From Alloyangia pacifica (GTDB lineage Bacteria > Pseudomonadota > Alphaproteobacteria > Rhodobacterales > Rhodobacteraceae): 64,000 nucleotides of DNA. A program made the translations under genes and the position numbers. Each line of letters opens with the position of its first letter. The stretch's first letter is position 1. Shown here one piece after another: positions 57,245 through 64,000 of the stretch. The notes under the pieces are model-generated. The model searched no databases, had not been told where the DNA came from, and saw only the letters and a list, made by a program, of their open reading frames with translations. The stretch covers positions 434,001 to 498,000 of the forward strand of contig NZ_FOZW01000001.1 in the NCBI RefSeq assembly GCF_900116195.1. The letters are read 5' to 3'.

Positions 57245-58318
57245 TCAGCCGGCCATCGAGGGGCCGCGCAGCACCATCAGCTCACCGACGTTCTCGCGCG
57301 TCACGTAGCCCAGCACGCGGCTCTGCGCGTCGATCACCGCCACGGCGGGGGCTTCGGCAAGCGCATCGAGCACGGATTGCAGTGGCGCTGCCAGAGGCAG
57401 CTGCGGCACCTCGGTCATCACCTCCTCGACACGGCGGGTCGCGGCGCCCTCGGCCATGCCCCGGAACAGCGCATCGCGAGTGAGAAAGCCCGCGAGCTGG
57501 CCGCCCGGGGCGAGCACCGGGAACTCGTGCTGGGTGGTGCGGATCAGCGTCTGCCCGGCGGTGGACAGCAGGTCCTCGGGGCGCAGGGATTCGAAGCTGG
57601 TGATCATCGCGTCGCGTGCCAGCAGATCATGCGCCACGGCGCGGCTGGCGACGTCCTGGCTCTCGGCCTGGCCGGCGAAGAAAACGAAGATCGCGATCAG
57701 GATCAGGATGAAGTTCCCCGAGCTCAACCCCCAGAAGGCGAGGCCGAAGGCCAGCACCTGGCCGGTCACCGCCGCGGCGCGGGTGGCGCGCACGCGGTCC
57801 GTCCGCAGCGCCAGCACCGCGCGCAGCACCCGCCCGCCGTCCATCGGGAAGGCCGGGATCATGTTGAACAGCGCCAGTGCCAGGTTGATCGATGCCAGCT
57901 GGCTGAGAAACGCGCCGGTACCCGCGCCGAGCCGCGCCAGCGCGCCCATGTCGGAGGTCGCGCCAAGCAGCACCAGCACCAGCCAGATCGCCACGTTGAC
58001 CAGAGGGCCTGCGATGGCGACGGCGATCTCCTGCTCGGGCTTCTCGGGCATCCGCTCGAGCCGGGCCAGACCGCCGATCGGCAGCAGCGTGATGTCGGGC
58101 GTCTTGATGCCGAAGCGCCGCGCGGTCAGAGCGTGGCCGAACTCATGCGCCACGACGCAGGCAAAGAGCGCGAGGACAAAGAGCACGTTCTGCACCGCGG
58201 CCGCCATGCCGCCCGCCGACCAGGCCGCGACACCGATCCAGAGCAGCAGCAGAAAGAAGGTCGCATGAACCCGCAGCTCCGATCCGAAGAGGCGGCCGAT
58301 GGGAAAGGACCAGTGCAT
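57245..58318 (-). CDS. Site-2 protease family protein with CBS domains
   Basis: The product has 357 residues, about six membrane helices and two C-terminal CBS repeats (about 230-350). The zinc motif is H58-E-F-G-H62 and the third ligand is in NMIPAFPMDGGR. Such proteases cut membrane-bound regulators inside the bilayer; CBS repeats bind adenosine compounds. The target is not in the neighbourhood. The gene is upstream of the methyltransferase on the same strand, about 107 bases away. Confidence 0.92.
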   Translation of the reverse strand: MHWSFPIGRLFGSELRVHATFFLLLLWIGVAAWSAGGMAAAVQNVLFVLALFACVVAHEFGHALTARRFGIKTPDITLLPIGGLARLERMPEKPEQEIAVAIAGPLVNVAIWLVLVLLGATSDMGALARLGAGTGAFLSQLASINLALALFNMIPAFPMDGGRVLRAVLALRTDRVRATRAAAVTGQVLAFGLAFWGLSSGNFILILIAIFVFFAGQAESQDVASRAVAHDLLARDAMITSFESLRPEDLLSTAGQTLIRTTQHEFPVLAPGGQLAGFLTRDALFRGMAEGAATRRVEEVMTEVPQLPLAAPLQSVLDALAEAPAVAVIDAQSRVLGYVTRENVGELMVLRGPSMAG

Positions 58319-58543
58319 GAGGCGACTCCTTGCCGGCGAAAGCCTTCAGGCTGTTCAGGTTTCCCAGAAAGAATTAGACATTAAGGCGTCTCATGTAAGG
58401 GGGCATCTGCGCGGCGCTGCGCCGCAGGTGGGTCTTTTCTGCGTGAACGCGAAACCTCGCCCCGGACGCCGCGTTGGGACTGCAAGGCATGGCATGGGCG
58501 CAGAGGTGTCCGTCCCGCATGTCTCTCGTCACAGGAGGAATTC

Positions 58544-59044
58544 ATGAAGACCATCGCTCTCGCCGCCACGCTGCTCGGACTCGCCGCCACGCAGGCCGGC
58601 GCCGCCACGATGACGGCCCAGCTCGCGGGCACCGACGGCAGCGACATCGGCACGGTTACCGTCACCGACACGCCCTCGGGCATGGCCCATGCCACGGTCG
58701 AGCTTCAGGGGCTGCCCGAAGGCGCGCACGGCATCCACATCCACGAGACCGGAGATTGCTCGGCGAGCGACTTTACCTCGGCGGGCGGGCACCTCGCCGC
58801 GGCCTCCGACCACGGCGTCATGGTCGACGGAGGGCCGCACCCGGGTGACTTGCCGAATGCCCATGTGCCCGCCGATGGCGCGGTGACCGTCGAGGCGTTC
58901 CTGCCGGCGTTTTCGGTCGAGGAGCTGATGATGGATGACGACGGCTCTGCCTTCATCGTGCACGCCGGCCCGGACGATTACGAAAGCCAGCCTTCGGGCG
59001 ACGCGGGCAGCCGACTGGCTTGCGGCGTCTTCGAGGGAGAGTGA
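58544..59044 (+). CDS. sodC: Cu-Zn superoxide dismutase
   Basis: SodC removes superoxide in the periplasm. The product has 166 residues with a signal peptide (to about 20, AGA). Copper and zinc ligands are seen in HGIHIHETGDC, FTSAGGHLAA and GPHPGDLPNAHV. The disulfide cysteines are in TGDC and LACGVFEGE. ATG 58544 follows CACAGGAGGAATTC. Its stop is followed by a tandem repeat (GTGATACGGCAGGC twice). Confidence 0.93.
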   Translation: MKTIALAATLLGLAATQAGAATMTAQLAGTDGSDIGTVTVTDTPSGMAHATVELQGLPEGAHGIHIHETGDCSASDFTSAGGHLAAASDHGVMVDGGPHPGDLPNAHVPADGAVTVEAFLPAFSVEELMMDDDGSAFIVHAGPDDYESQPSGDAGSRLACGVFEGE

Positions 59045-59088
59045 TACGGCAGGCAGTGATACGGCAGGCGTGGGTCTAGGGCCCACGC
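59042..59088. repeat. Tandem GTGATACGGCAGGC copies and a hairpin between sodC and the isomerase gene
   Basis: A 14-base unit occurs twice in a row just at the sodC stop, separated by one base. It runs into a GCGTGGG/CCCACGC hairpin (59068-59088) that covers the stop codon of the convergent isomerase gene. The hairpin has no U-tract. Confidence 0.5.
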
Positions 59089-59669
59089 CGCGCCCAGGCG
59101 ATGGCGTCGTCGAGCCGATCATCGCCCCAGAACAGTTCGTGCCCGACCGCAAAGGTCGGCGAGCCGAAGATGCCCAGCGTCATTGCGTCGGCGGTCGAAC
59201 TGGCGAGCGCGTGGACGATTTCCTCGGACCCCGCACGCTCGATCACCCGGTTCGGATCCTGCCCGATCTCGCGCAGGCTTTCCGACAGGTTCGGCTCCTC
59301 ACCGGCAGGTTCGCCGAGTTCGAACCAGCGACGGTAGGTGGCGCGGGTGTAATCGATCCCCCAGCCTTCCTGCATGCCCAGAACCGCAACCTCGTTGGCG
59401 GTGACAAGGCCCGCCAGCGGATAGGGCGCAGGCAGGACCGGCGACAGCCCGTATCGCTCGGCCCGGCGCGCGATGTCGCGCCACATGTAGGCGGTCTTTT
59501 GCGGCTTGTCCCTGAAGGGGATGTTGTTCTGCGAGACCATCACGTGGCGCACGTTGAAGGGACGCCAGTTGAAGGTGAGCCCTTCGGCCGCTGCCACCTG
59601 CGGTAGCCGCATCACGGTCAGGTAGCTGTAGGTGCTGCCGATGGAGTACCAGAAGTCGATCGTGGTCAT
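59076..59669 (-). CDS. 2-hydroxychromene-2-carboxylate isomerase family protein
   Basis: The product has 197 residues with the DsbA/kappa-GST fold. IDFWYSIGSTYSYL carries the serine that replaces the redox cysteine, and IFGSPTFAVGHELFWGDDRLDD is the conserved end. HCCA isomerases act in naphthalene breakdown with glutathione, but family members in roseobacters are often of unknown use. ATG 59669 follows GGGGGAT. It is transcribed in the same direction as the GNAT gene upstream. Confidence 0.88.
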   Translation of the reverse strand: MTTIDFWYSIGSTYSYLTVMRLPQVAAAEGLTFNWRPFNVRHVMVSQNNIPFRDKPQKTAYMWRDIARRAERYGLSPVLPAPYPLAGLVTANEVAVLGMQEGWGIDYTRATYRRWFELGEPAGEEPNLSESLREIGQDPNRVIERAGSEEIVHALASSTADAMTLGIFGSPTFAVGHELFWGDDRLDDAIAWARRGP

Positions 59670-59737
59670 GCGCAATCCCCCTGGCGGGAGATTAGCAGGT
59701 TCAGCTGCGTAAATCGCCCCGGAGGTTCATCTGGGGG

Positions 59738-60220
59738 TCACGCGGGCAGATCGAAGCGCTTGCAGACAGAGCCCTCGGGCGCGCGCCACGTGCGAAAGCC
59801 TAAGGCCTCGTAATAGGCCTGGCCCTCGGAATTGCCCGCGCCGATATAGGCCTCGATGGCCGGCACCCCGGCAGCCTGCGCCGCCTCGAGAGTGGCTCGG
59901 AACAGCCCGGAGCCGACACCGCGCCGGGCGGCGTTCGGCGAAACGTGGGTGCCGATGAATCCCCAGCCGGCGGGCGTGCCGTAGGAATTGCCCTCGGCGG
60001 TGCGCTTCATCGATTGCAGGCCGAGCAGGGCGCCGCCGCTCTCCTCTGCGACGAAACAGCTGATCCCATCGGGGTTCGCGACATAGTGCGAGAGCACGAA
60101 GGCCTCATCCGTACGTGCGGTGCGTTTGCGCGCGGCAACCAATGCCTGCAGCAGTCGCGAGAGCGCGGGCACGTCCGCCGGGGTGGCCCGGCGGATCGTG
60201 ATCGCCGGTGTGTCAGGCAT
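59738..60220 (-). CDS. GNAT family N-acetyltransferase
   Basis: The product has 160 residues. ITIRRATPADVPALSRLLQAL is the GNAT opening, VSPNAARRGVGSGLFRATLEAA the acetyl-CoA loop and YYEALGFRTW the end motif. The start (60220) overlaps the trpE stop by eight bases, so it is coupled to trpE. The substrate is unknown. The frame is open further upstream, but that region lies antisense-independent inside trpE and is unlikely coding. Confidence 0.88.
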   Translation of the reverse strand: MPDTPAITIRRATPADVPALSRLLQALVAARKRTARTDEAFVLSHYVANPDGISCFVAEESGGALLGLQSMKRTAEGNSYGTPAGWGFIGTHVSPNAARRGVGSGLFRATLEAAQAAGVPAIEAYIGAGNSEGQAYYEALGFRTWRAPEGSVCKRFDLPA

Positions 60221-61727
60221 TGCCCGAGCCGGTGAAGCGCGCCGCGTCCGCCGCCGCGCGACGGATGGCGTTCGACTTGTGGACGGTCTCCATGTACTCG
60301 GCCTCGGGGTCGCTGTCATAGACCACGCCGCCGCCCGCCTGGATATAGAGCTTTTCGTCCTTCACGATGGCGGTGCGCAGGGCGATGCACATGTCCATGT
60401 CGCCGCCGGCGCTGAAGTAGCCGACACCACCGGCGTAGACGCCGCGCTTCTCCGGCTCGAGCTCGTCGATGATCTCCATCGCGCGCACCTTGGGCGCGCC
60501 CGAGACGGTGCCCGCGGGCATCCCGGCAAAGAAGGCCGACAGCGCGTCCTGATCCTCGGCGAGCTCGCCGACCACGTTCGACACGATGTGCATCACGTGG
60601 CTGTAGCGCTCGATGGTGAACTGCTCGGTCGGGCGCACGGTGCCGATCTTCGAGACCTTGCCGGTGTCGTTGCGGCCCAGATCGAGCAGCATCAGGTGCT
60701 CGGCCAGTTCCTTCTTGTCTGCCAGCAGGTCGGCCTCGAGTGCGCGATCTTCCTCGGGGGTCGCGCCGCGCGGGCGGGTGCCGGCGATCGGACGGATGGT
60801 GACCTCGCGGCCGAAGACCCGCACGAGGATCTCGGGCGATGCGCCGATCACCTGGAAGCCGCCGAAGTTGAAATAAAACATGAAGGGCGACGGGTTGGTG
60901 CGCCGCAGGCTGCGGTAGAGCGAGAAGGGCGGCAGCGGGAAATCCTGCGTCCAGCGCTGCGCCGGCACCACCTGGAAGATGTCGCCTGCCCGGATGTAGT
61001 CCTTGGCCTTTTCGACCGCGGCCTTGTAGCTCTCGCGGGTGAAGTTCGACACCGGCTCGCCGATCTCGCGCGCCTCGCCCAGCTCTCGGCCCGCCTGCGG
61101 CAGTGCGCGTTCGAGATCGCGGACGGCATCCATCACCCGCTCGGCGGCCTGTGCATAGGCGGCGCGGGCGGACTGGCCCGACTGCACCCAGGCGGGGGCC
61201 ACGACCGTCACCTCGCCCTTCACCCCGTCGAGCACCGCGACCACCGAGGGCCGCAGCATCACCGCGTCGGGCAGGCCGAGCGGATCGGGGTTCACGTTCG
61301 GCAGGCGCTCGACCAGCCGGATCATGTCATAGCCGAGGTAGCCGAAGAGACCGGCAGCGGCCTGAGGCAGATCCTCGGGCAGTTCGATCTTGCTCTCGGC
61401 GATCAGCGCGCGCAGCGAGGCGAGCGGGTCGAGCGTCTCTTCCTCGAAGGCCTCAGGATCGAAACGTGCCTGGCGGTTCAGCCGCGCCTGCTTGCCGTGG
61501 CATTTCCACACGAGGTCGGGCTTCATGCCGATGATCGAGTAGCGCCCGCGCACCTCGCCGCCGGTGACCGACTCCAGCATGAAGGCGTCCTTGGCCGCCC
61601 CCGTCAGCTTGAGCATCAGCGACACCGGTGTGTCGAGGTCGGCGGCGAGCCGCGTGTAGACCACCTGGTTCTCGCCCGCCTCGTAGGCGCGGGCGAAGTC
61701 GTCGTAGGAAGGTGTGAGAGATGCCAT
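60213..61727 (-). CDS. trpE: Anthranilate synthase component I
   Basis: TrpE makes anthranilate from chorismate with ammonia from TrpG. The product has 504 residues. The tryptophan feedback site includes MLESVTGG. Catalytic segments are IRPIAGTRPRGATPEEDR, LDLGRNDTGKV and GTVSGAPKVRAMEII. ATG 61727 is four bases after the ppiD stop, so the genes are one unit. Its partner trpG is 9.4 kb away. Confidence 0.96.
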   Translation of the reverse strand: MASLTPSYDDFARAYEAGENQVVYTRLAADLDTPVSLMLKLTGAAKDAFMLESVTGGEVRGRYSIIGMKPDLVWKCHGKQARLNRQARFDPEAFEEETLDPLASLRALIAESKIELPEDLPQAAAGLFGYLGYDMIRLVERLPNVNPDPLGLPDAVMLRPSVVAVLDGVKGEVTVVAPAWVQSGQSARAAYAQAAERVMDAVRDLERALPQAGRELGEAREIGEPVSNFTRESYKAAVEKAKDYIRAGDIFQVVPAQRWTQDFPLPPFSLYRSLRRTNPSPFMFYFNFGGFQVIGASPEILVRVFGREVTIRPIAGTRPRGATPEEDRALEADLLADKKELAEHLMLLDLGRNDTGKVSKIGTVRPTEQFTIERYSHVMHIVSNVVGELAEDQDALSAFFAGMPAGTVSGAPKVRAMEIIDELEPEKRGVYAGGVGYFSAGGDMDMCIALRTAIVKDEKLYIQAGGGVVYDSDPEAEYMETVHKSNAIRRAAADAARFTGSGNA

Positions 61728-61731
61728 GGTC

Positions 61732-63579
61732 TTACCGGAAGTTGGTGTGAACGGCATTCACCGCCTGCTGGTCGATATTGACCCCGGCGCGCTCCTGAAT
61801 GTCGGTGACATAGGCGCGGAAGAGATCCTGCGCCACGCTGCTTGCCGCGCGGTCCTTCAGCAGGCCCTCGAGCTGCTTGGACGCATCGCTCTCGCGGTCG
61901 ACCGGGGTCACCGCATCGAGCTGCATGACCAGCGCGGCACCGTCGCCGGGTAGCGCGCGGGTGTCGCCCGGCTGCATCTCGAAGGCGGCCTCCAGCAGGC
62001 CCGCGGGCATGTCGGCGATTTGCGCGTCGCGGGTCAGGGTCTGCTCCTGCATCGGCTCGAGGCCGAGGTCGGCAAAGCTTGCACCGCCCGCGATCTGCTG
62101 CGTCAGGTCTTCGGCCTGCGTCAGCAGCAGCTCGGTGGTCTTGTCCTTGTCCCAGCCCGCGGCAACCTGATCGCGCACTTCCTCGAAGGGGCGCGGTGCC
62201 GGGGGGCGGATCTCGTCGAGACGCATGGCAAAGACGCCGCCGTCGCCAAGATCGCTGATCGACGGGTAATCGTCTTCGGTCACCGCGTCGGCGGCCTCGC
62301 GGAAGGCGTCGTAGCCGGCGATGGCCTCGTCGCTCTCGGCATTGTAAGCGATCTCACCCAGCTCCATCTCGGTGTCGCCCGCAAGCTCTTCGAGTGTTGC
62401 GCCACCGGCCAGTTCGTCGTCGAGGCTCTGCGCCATGCCCTCGATCACGCGGCGGGCCCGGTCCAGTGCCAGCTCGTCGCGCAGCATCGGCACGGCTTCT
62501 TCAAAGGGGGTCTCCTGCGCGTGCAGGATGGCGTTGACGCGATAGAGCGCCGGGCCGAAGGTCGAGGGCAGCGGGCCTGCGACCTCGCCGGTGTCGATCG
62601 CATAGACGCCGTCGCCAGCCTCGCCGAGCGCGTCCTTGGTCATGTCGCCAAGATCGGTGTCGGCCAGTTGCAGGCCGCGCTCCAGGACCAGACCTTCGAA
62701 GTCGATCTCGCCCGCGTCGATACGGTCCTTGGCGGCTTGCGCCTCGGCTTCGTTGCCGAACACCAGACGCTCGACGAGGCGGCGCTCGGGCAGGTTGAAC
62801 TCGGCGCTGCGCTCGTCATAGGCGGCACGCAGGGTGTCTTCGTCCAGCTCGACGCTGTCGACGATCATGTCGGGTGTGATCCAGGCGTAGGTGATGACCT
62901 TGGTCTCGGGCAGGGTGAACTGCGCGACGTGGTCGTCATACCAGGCCTGCAGCTCCTCGTCGGAGGGCACGGGCAGGCCGGTTTCGAGCGCGTCCGAGCC
63001 GATGCGGGCCCAGGTGAAATCGCGGGTTTCGCCGGCCCAGCCGAGCAGCGTGTCGACATAGGTGTCGGGCAGGGTGGTGCCGGAATAGATCGCGGAGTTC
63101 AGCAGGTTGCGGGCGCTTTCGCTGCGCAGGCCGGCTTCGAACTCGGCCTCGGTGAGGCCGGCGTTGCGCAGCGCGTAGGAATAGCTCTCGCGGTTGAACT
63201 TGCCGTCCGGCCCCTGGAAGGCGGAGACCTGGCTCAGCGCCTCGGCCACCTGGTCGTCGCCGACCGACAGGCCGATGCGGGCGGCTTCGTCATCCAGCGC
63301 GGCATTGGTCACCACCTGCGCCAGCACCTGTCGGTCGATGCCGAACTGCTGCGCCTGTTCCAGCGTCATCGGCTGGCCGGTCTGCGCCTCGAAGGCGCGC
63401 ATCTCGGTCTGCAGGGCGCGGGTATAGTCGTTCACCGAGATTTCGGTGTCGCCGACCGAGCCGATGCCCCGCAGCCCGCCGGTGAAGTTCACCGTGCCGA
63501 AGGCGCCGAAGCCCATCACCACGAGGATCAGAAGACCCCATACGAGAGTCTTGCCGATGCTGCTCTTGCCGCGTGCCAT
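61732..63579 (-). CDS. ppiD: PpiD/SurA-type peptidyl-prolyl isomerase, membrane anchored
   Basis: The product has 615 residues. One membrane helix near 10-30 (TLVWGLLILVVMGFGAFG) is followed by a SurA_N-like chaperone domain (about 35-200) and a rotamase-like region near 260-360. It probably helps periplasmic proteins fold at the SecYEG exit. ATG 63579 follows GAGG; an ATG six codons upstream is also possible. It precedes trpE with a four-base gap, an order kept in relatives. Confidence 0.9.
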   Translation of the reverse strand: MARGKSSIGKTLVWGLLILVVMGFGAFGTVNFTGGLRGIGSVGDTEISVNDYTRALQTEMRAFEAQTGQPMTLEQAQQFGIDRQVLAQVVTNAALDDEAARIGLSVGDDQVAEALSQVSAFQGPDGKFNRESYSYALRNAGLTEAEFEAGLRSESARNLLNSAIYSGTTLPDTYVDTLLGWAGETRDFTWARIGSDALETGLPVPSDEELQAWYDDHVAQFTLPETKVITYAWITPDMIVDSVELDEDTLRAAYDERSAEFNLPERRLVERLVFGNEAEAQAAKDRIDAGEIDFEGLVLERGLQLADTDLGDMTKDALGEAGDGVYAIDTGEVAGPLPSTFGPALYRVNAILHAQETPFEEAVPMLRDELALDRARRVIEGMAQSLDDELAGGATLEELAGDTEMELGEIAYNAESDEAIAGYDAFREAADAVTEDDYPSISDLGDGGVFAMRLDEIRPPAPRPFEEVRDQVAAGWDKDKTTELLLTQAEDLTQQIAGGASFADLGLEPMQEQTLTRDAQIADMPAGLLEAAFEMQPGDTRALPGDGAALVMQLDAVTPVDRESDASKQLEGLLKDRAASSVAQDLFRAYVTDIQERAGVNIDQQAVNAVHTNFR

Positions 63580-63616
63580 GCGCTGCCTCTTGATCATGTG
63601 TTTCTGGCGTCGGGGT

Positions 63617-64000
63617 TTACTGGGCCAAGCCCTTGCTCGCAAGGGCTGTTGCGCCCTCGGACTGCGCCGCGGGCTCCTCGGCACAGTCCCCGGTGCACGC
63701 GACGGGCCAGTCCAGCGCCTCGAGCCGTCCGAAGAGGTCGCCGATCTCGGCGCGGTTCACATTGGCAAAGGCGAAACGGAACTGCCGGGCGCCGCGCGGA
63801 TCGGTTTCGGGCATGAACATCGTGCCCGGAAGGGTCAGTACGCCCGCCTCCTTCACCAGCTTCGGCGCGAGTTGTGCCGAGCTTTCCGCAAAGGGGTGCT
63901 CGAGATAGGCGAAATAGGCGCCGAGGCCGAGCAGTTTCCAACCCTTGGCTTCGAGCCGGGGCATGTTGTCGGCGATGGCGGCGCGGCGGTCGAGGATCTC
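63617..64000 (-). CDS. Aminotransferase class I/II, C-terminal part
   Basis: The gene starts beyond the right end of the window; 127 C-terminal residues are seen. LEAKGWKLLGLGAYFAYLEHPF, then LPGTMFMPET and FRFAFANVNRAEIGDLFGRL, are typical of the small domain of fold type I pyridoxal-phosphate aminotransferases. The substrate cannot be told from this part. A tail rich in Ala, Glu and Cys ends at TAA. It lies 37 bases upstream of ppiD on the same strand and may be in its operon. Confidence 0.8.
   Translation of the reverse strand, partial: EILDRRAAIADNMPRLEAKGWKLLGLGAYFAYLEHPFAESSAQLAPKLVKEAGVLTLPGTMFMPETDPRGARQFRFAFANVNRAEIGDLFGRLEALDWPVACTGDCAEEPAAQSEGATALASKGLAQ

Noticed and set aside
62020-63816. 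Plus-strand frame of about 600 codons over ppiD
   Set aside because: It is the mirror of ppiD and has no ribosome site or domain; ppiD has a membrane anchor and conserved order with trpE.

Overview
The window is chromosomal DNA of an alphaproteobacterium, most likely from the Roseobacter group of the Rhodobacteraceae. The evidence is high GC with strongly GC-biased third codon positions, an alphaproteobacterial two-piece (circularly permuted) tmRNA gene whose tag reads ANNNRAPVALAA, an SspB of the alphaproteobacterial type, a GTTC-N7-GTTC LexA box in front of lexA, and ccmF-ccmH, rplU-rpmA and trpGDC-moaC-moeA-lexA gene groups. No insertion sequence, integrase, prophage or CRISPR array was seen.

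Layout. 1-8.3 kb: end of a luciferase-like oxidoreductase, a PACE efflux pump, a tiny exported peptide, aconitase (acnA), a DUF1223 protein, a small lipoprotein, a lipid A type acyltransferase, a lone fliG and a small Cys-containing secreted protein. 8.6-11.8 kb: an unrecognised module made of a 36-residue exported peptide, a 680-residue multi-pass membrane protein and an overlapping periplasmic binding protein. 11.9-18.3 kb: purB, an RHH/DUF4169 pair, fumC, sspB, chrA and a DUF1194 protein. 18.4-25.6 kb: ssrA, two tandem STAS-like paralogues, mmsA with a divergent LysR regulator, a CBS protein, coaD, a DUF1127-like protein, gap and a 47-residue membrane protein. 25.7-28.3 kb: a cytochrome b/PepSY/membrane-HTH operon, dsbB and a YqaA protein.

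28.46-30.5 kb has tRNA-Leu(CAA), about 1.1 kb without a convincing gene, an Ala/Ser/Glu-rich hypothetical protein and tRNA-Ser(CGA). 30.7-37.5 kb: a DUF2059 protein, rplU-rpmA, a GNAT, ccmF-ccmH, a DUF2087 protein and an enoyl-CoA hydratase homologue. 37.5-43 kb: a CoA-transferase divergent from a helix-turn-helix/citrate-synthase fusion, then housekeeping gltA and gltX. 43-50.8 kb: comEC convergent with lexA, then moeA, moaC, trpC, ung, trpD and trpG in one minus-strand run.

51-60.2 kb is more mixed: a polysaccharide-deacetylase-like protein, DUF1638, a small membrane protein, a corrinoid protein, a PA0069-type radical SAM protein, a homocysteine methyltransferase with a structured leader, a CBS site-2 protease, sodC, an HCCA isomerase and a GNAT. 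60.2-64 kb carries trpE, a PpiD-type peptidyl-prolyl isomerase and the 3' part of an aminotransferase gene.

Functionally, three TCA-cycle enzymes (acnA, fumC, gltA) lie scattered as single units. Tryptophan synthesis is split into trpE and trpGDC. The homocysteine methyltransferase and the separate corrinoid protein look like parts of a split cobalamin-dependent methionine synthase. The least explained parts are the 8.6-11.8 kb module, two micro-peptides sharing a C-x6-C architecture, the tandem STAS-like pair next to ssrA and the HTH/citrate-synthase plus CoA-transferase pair.
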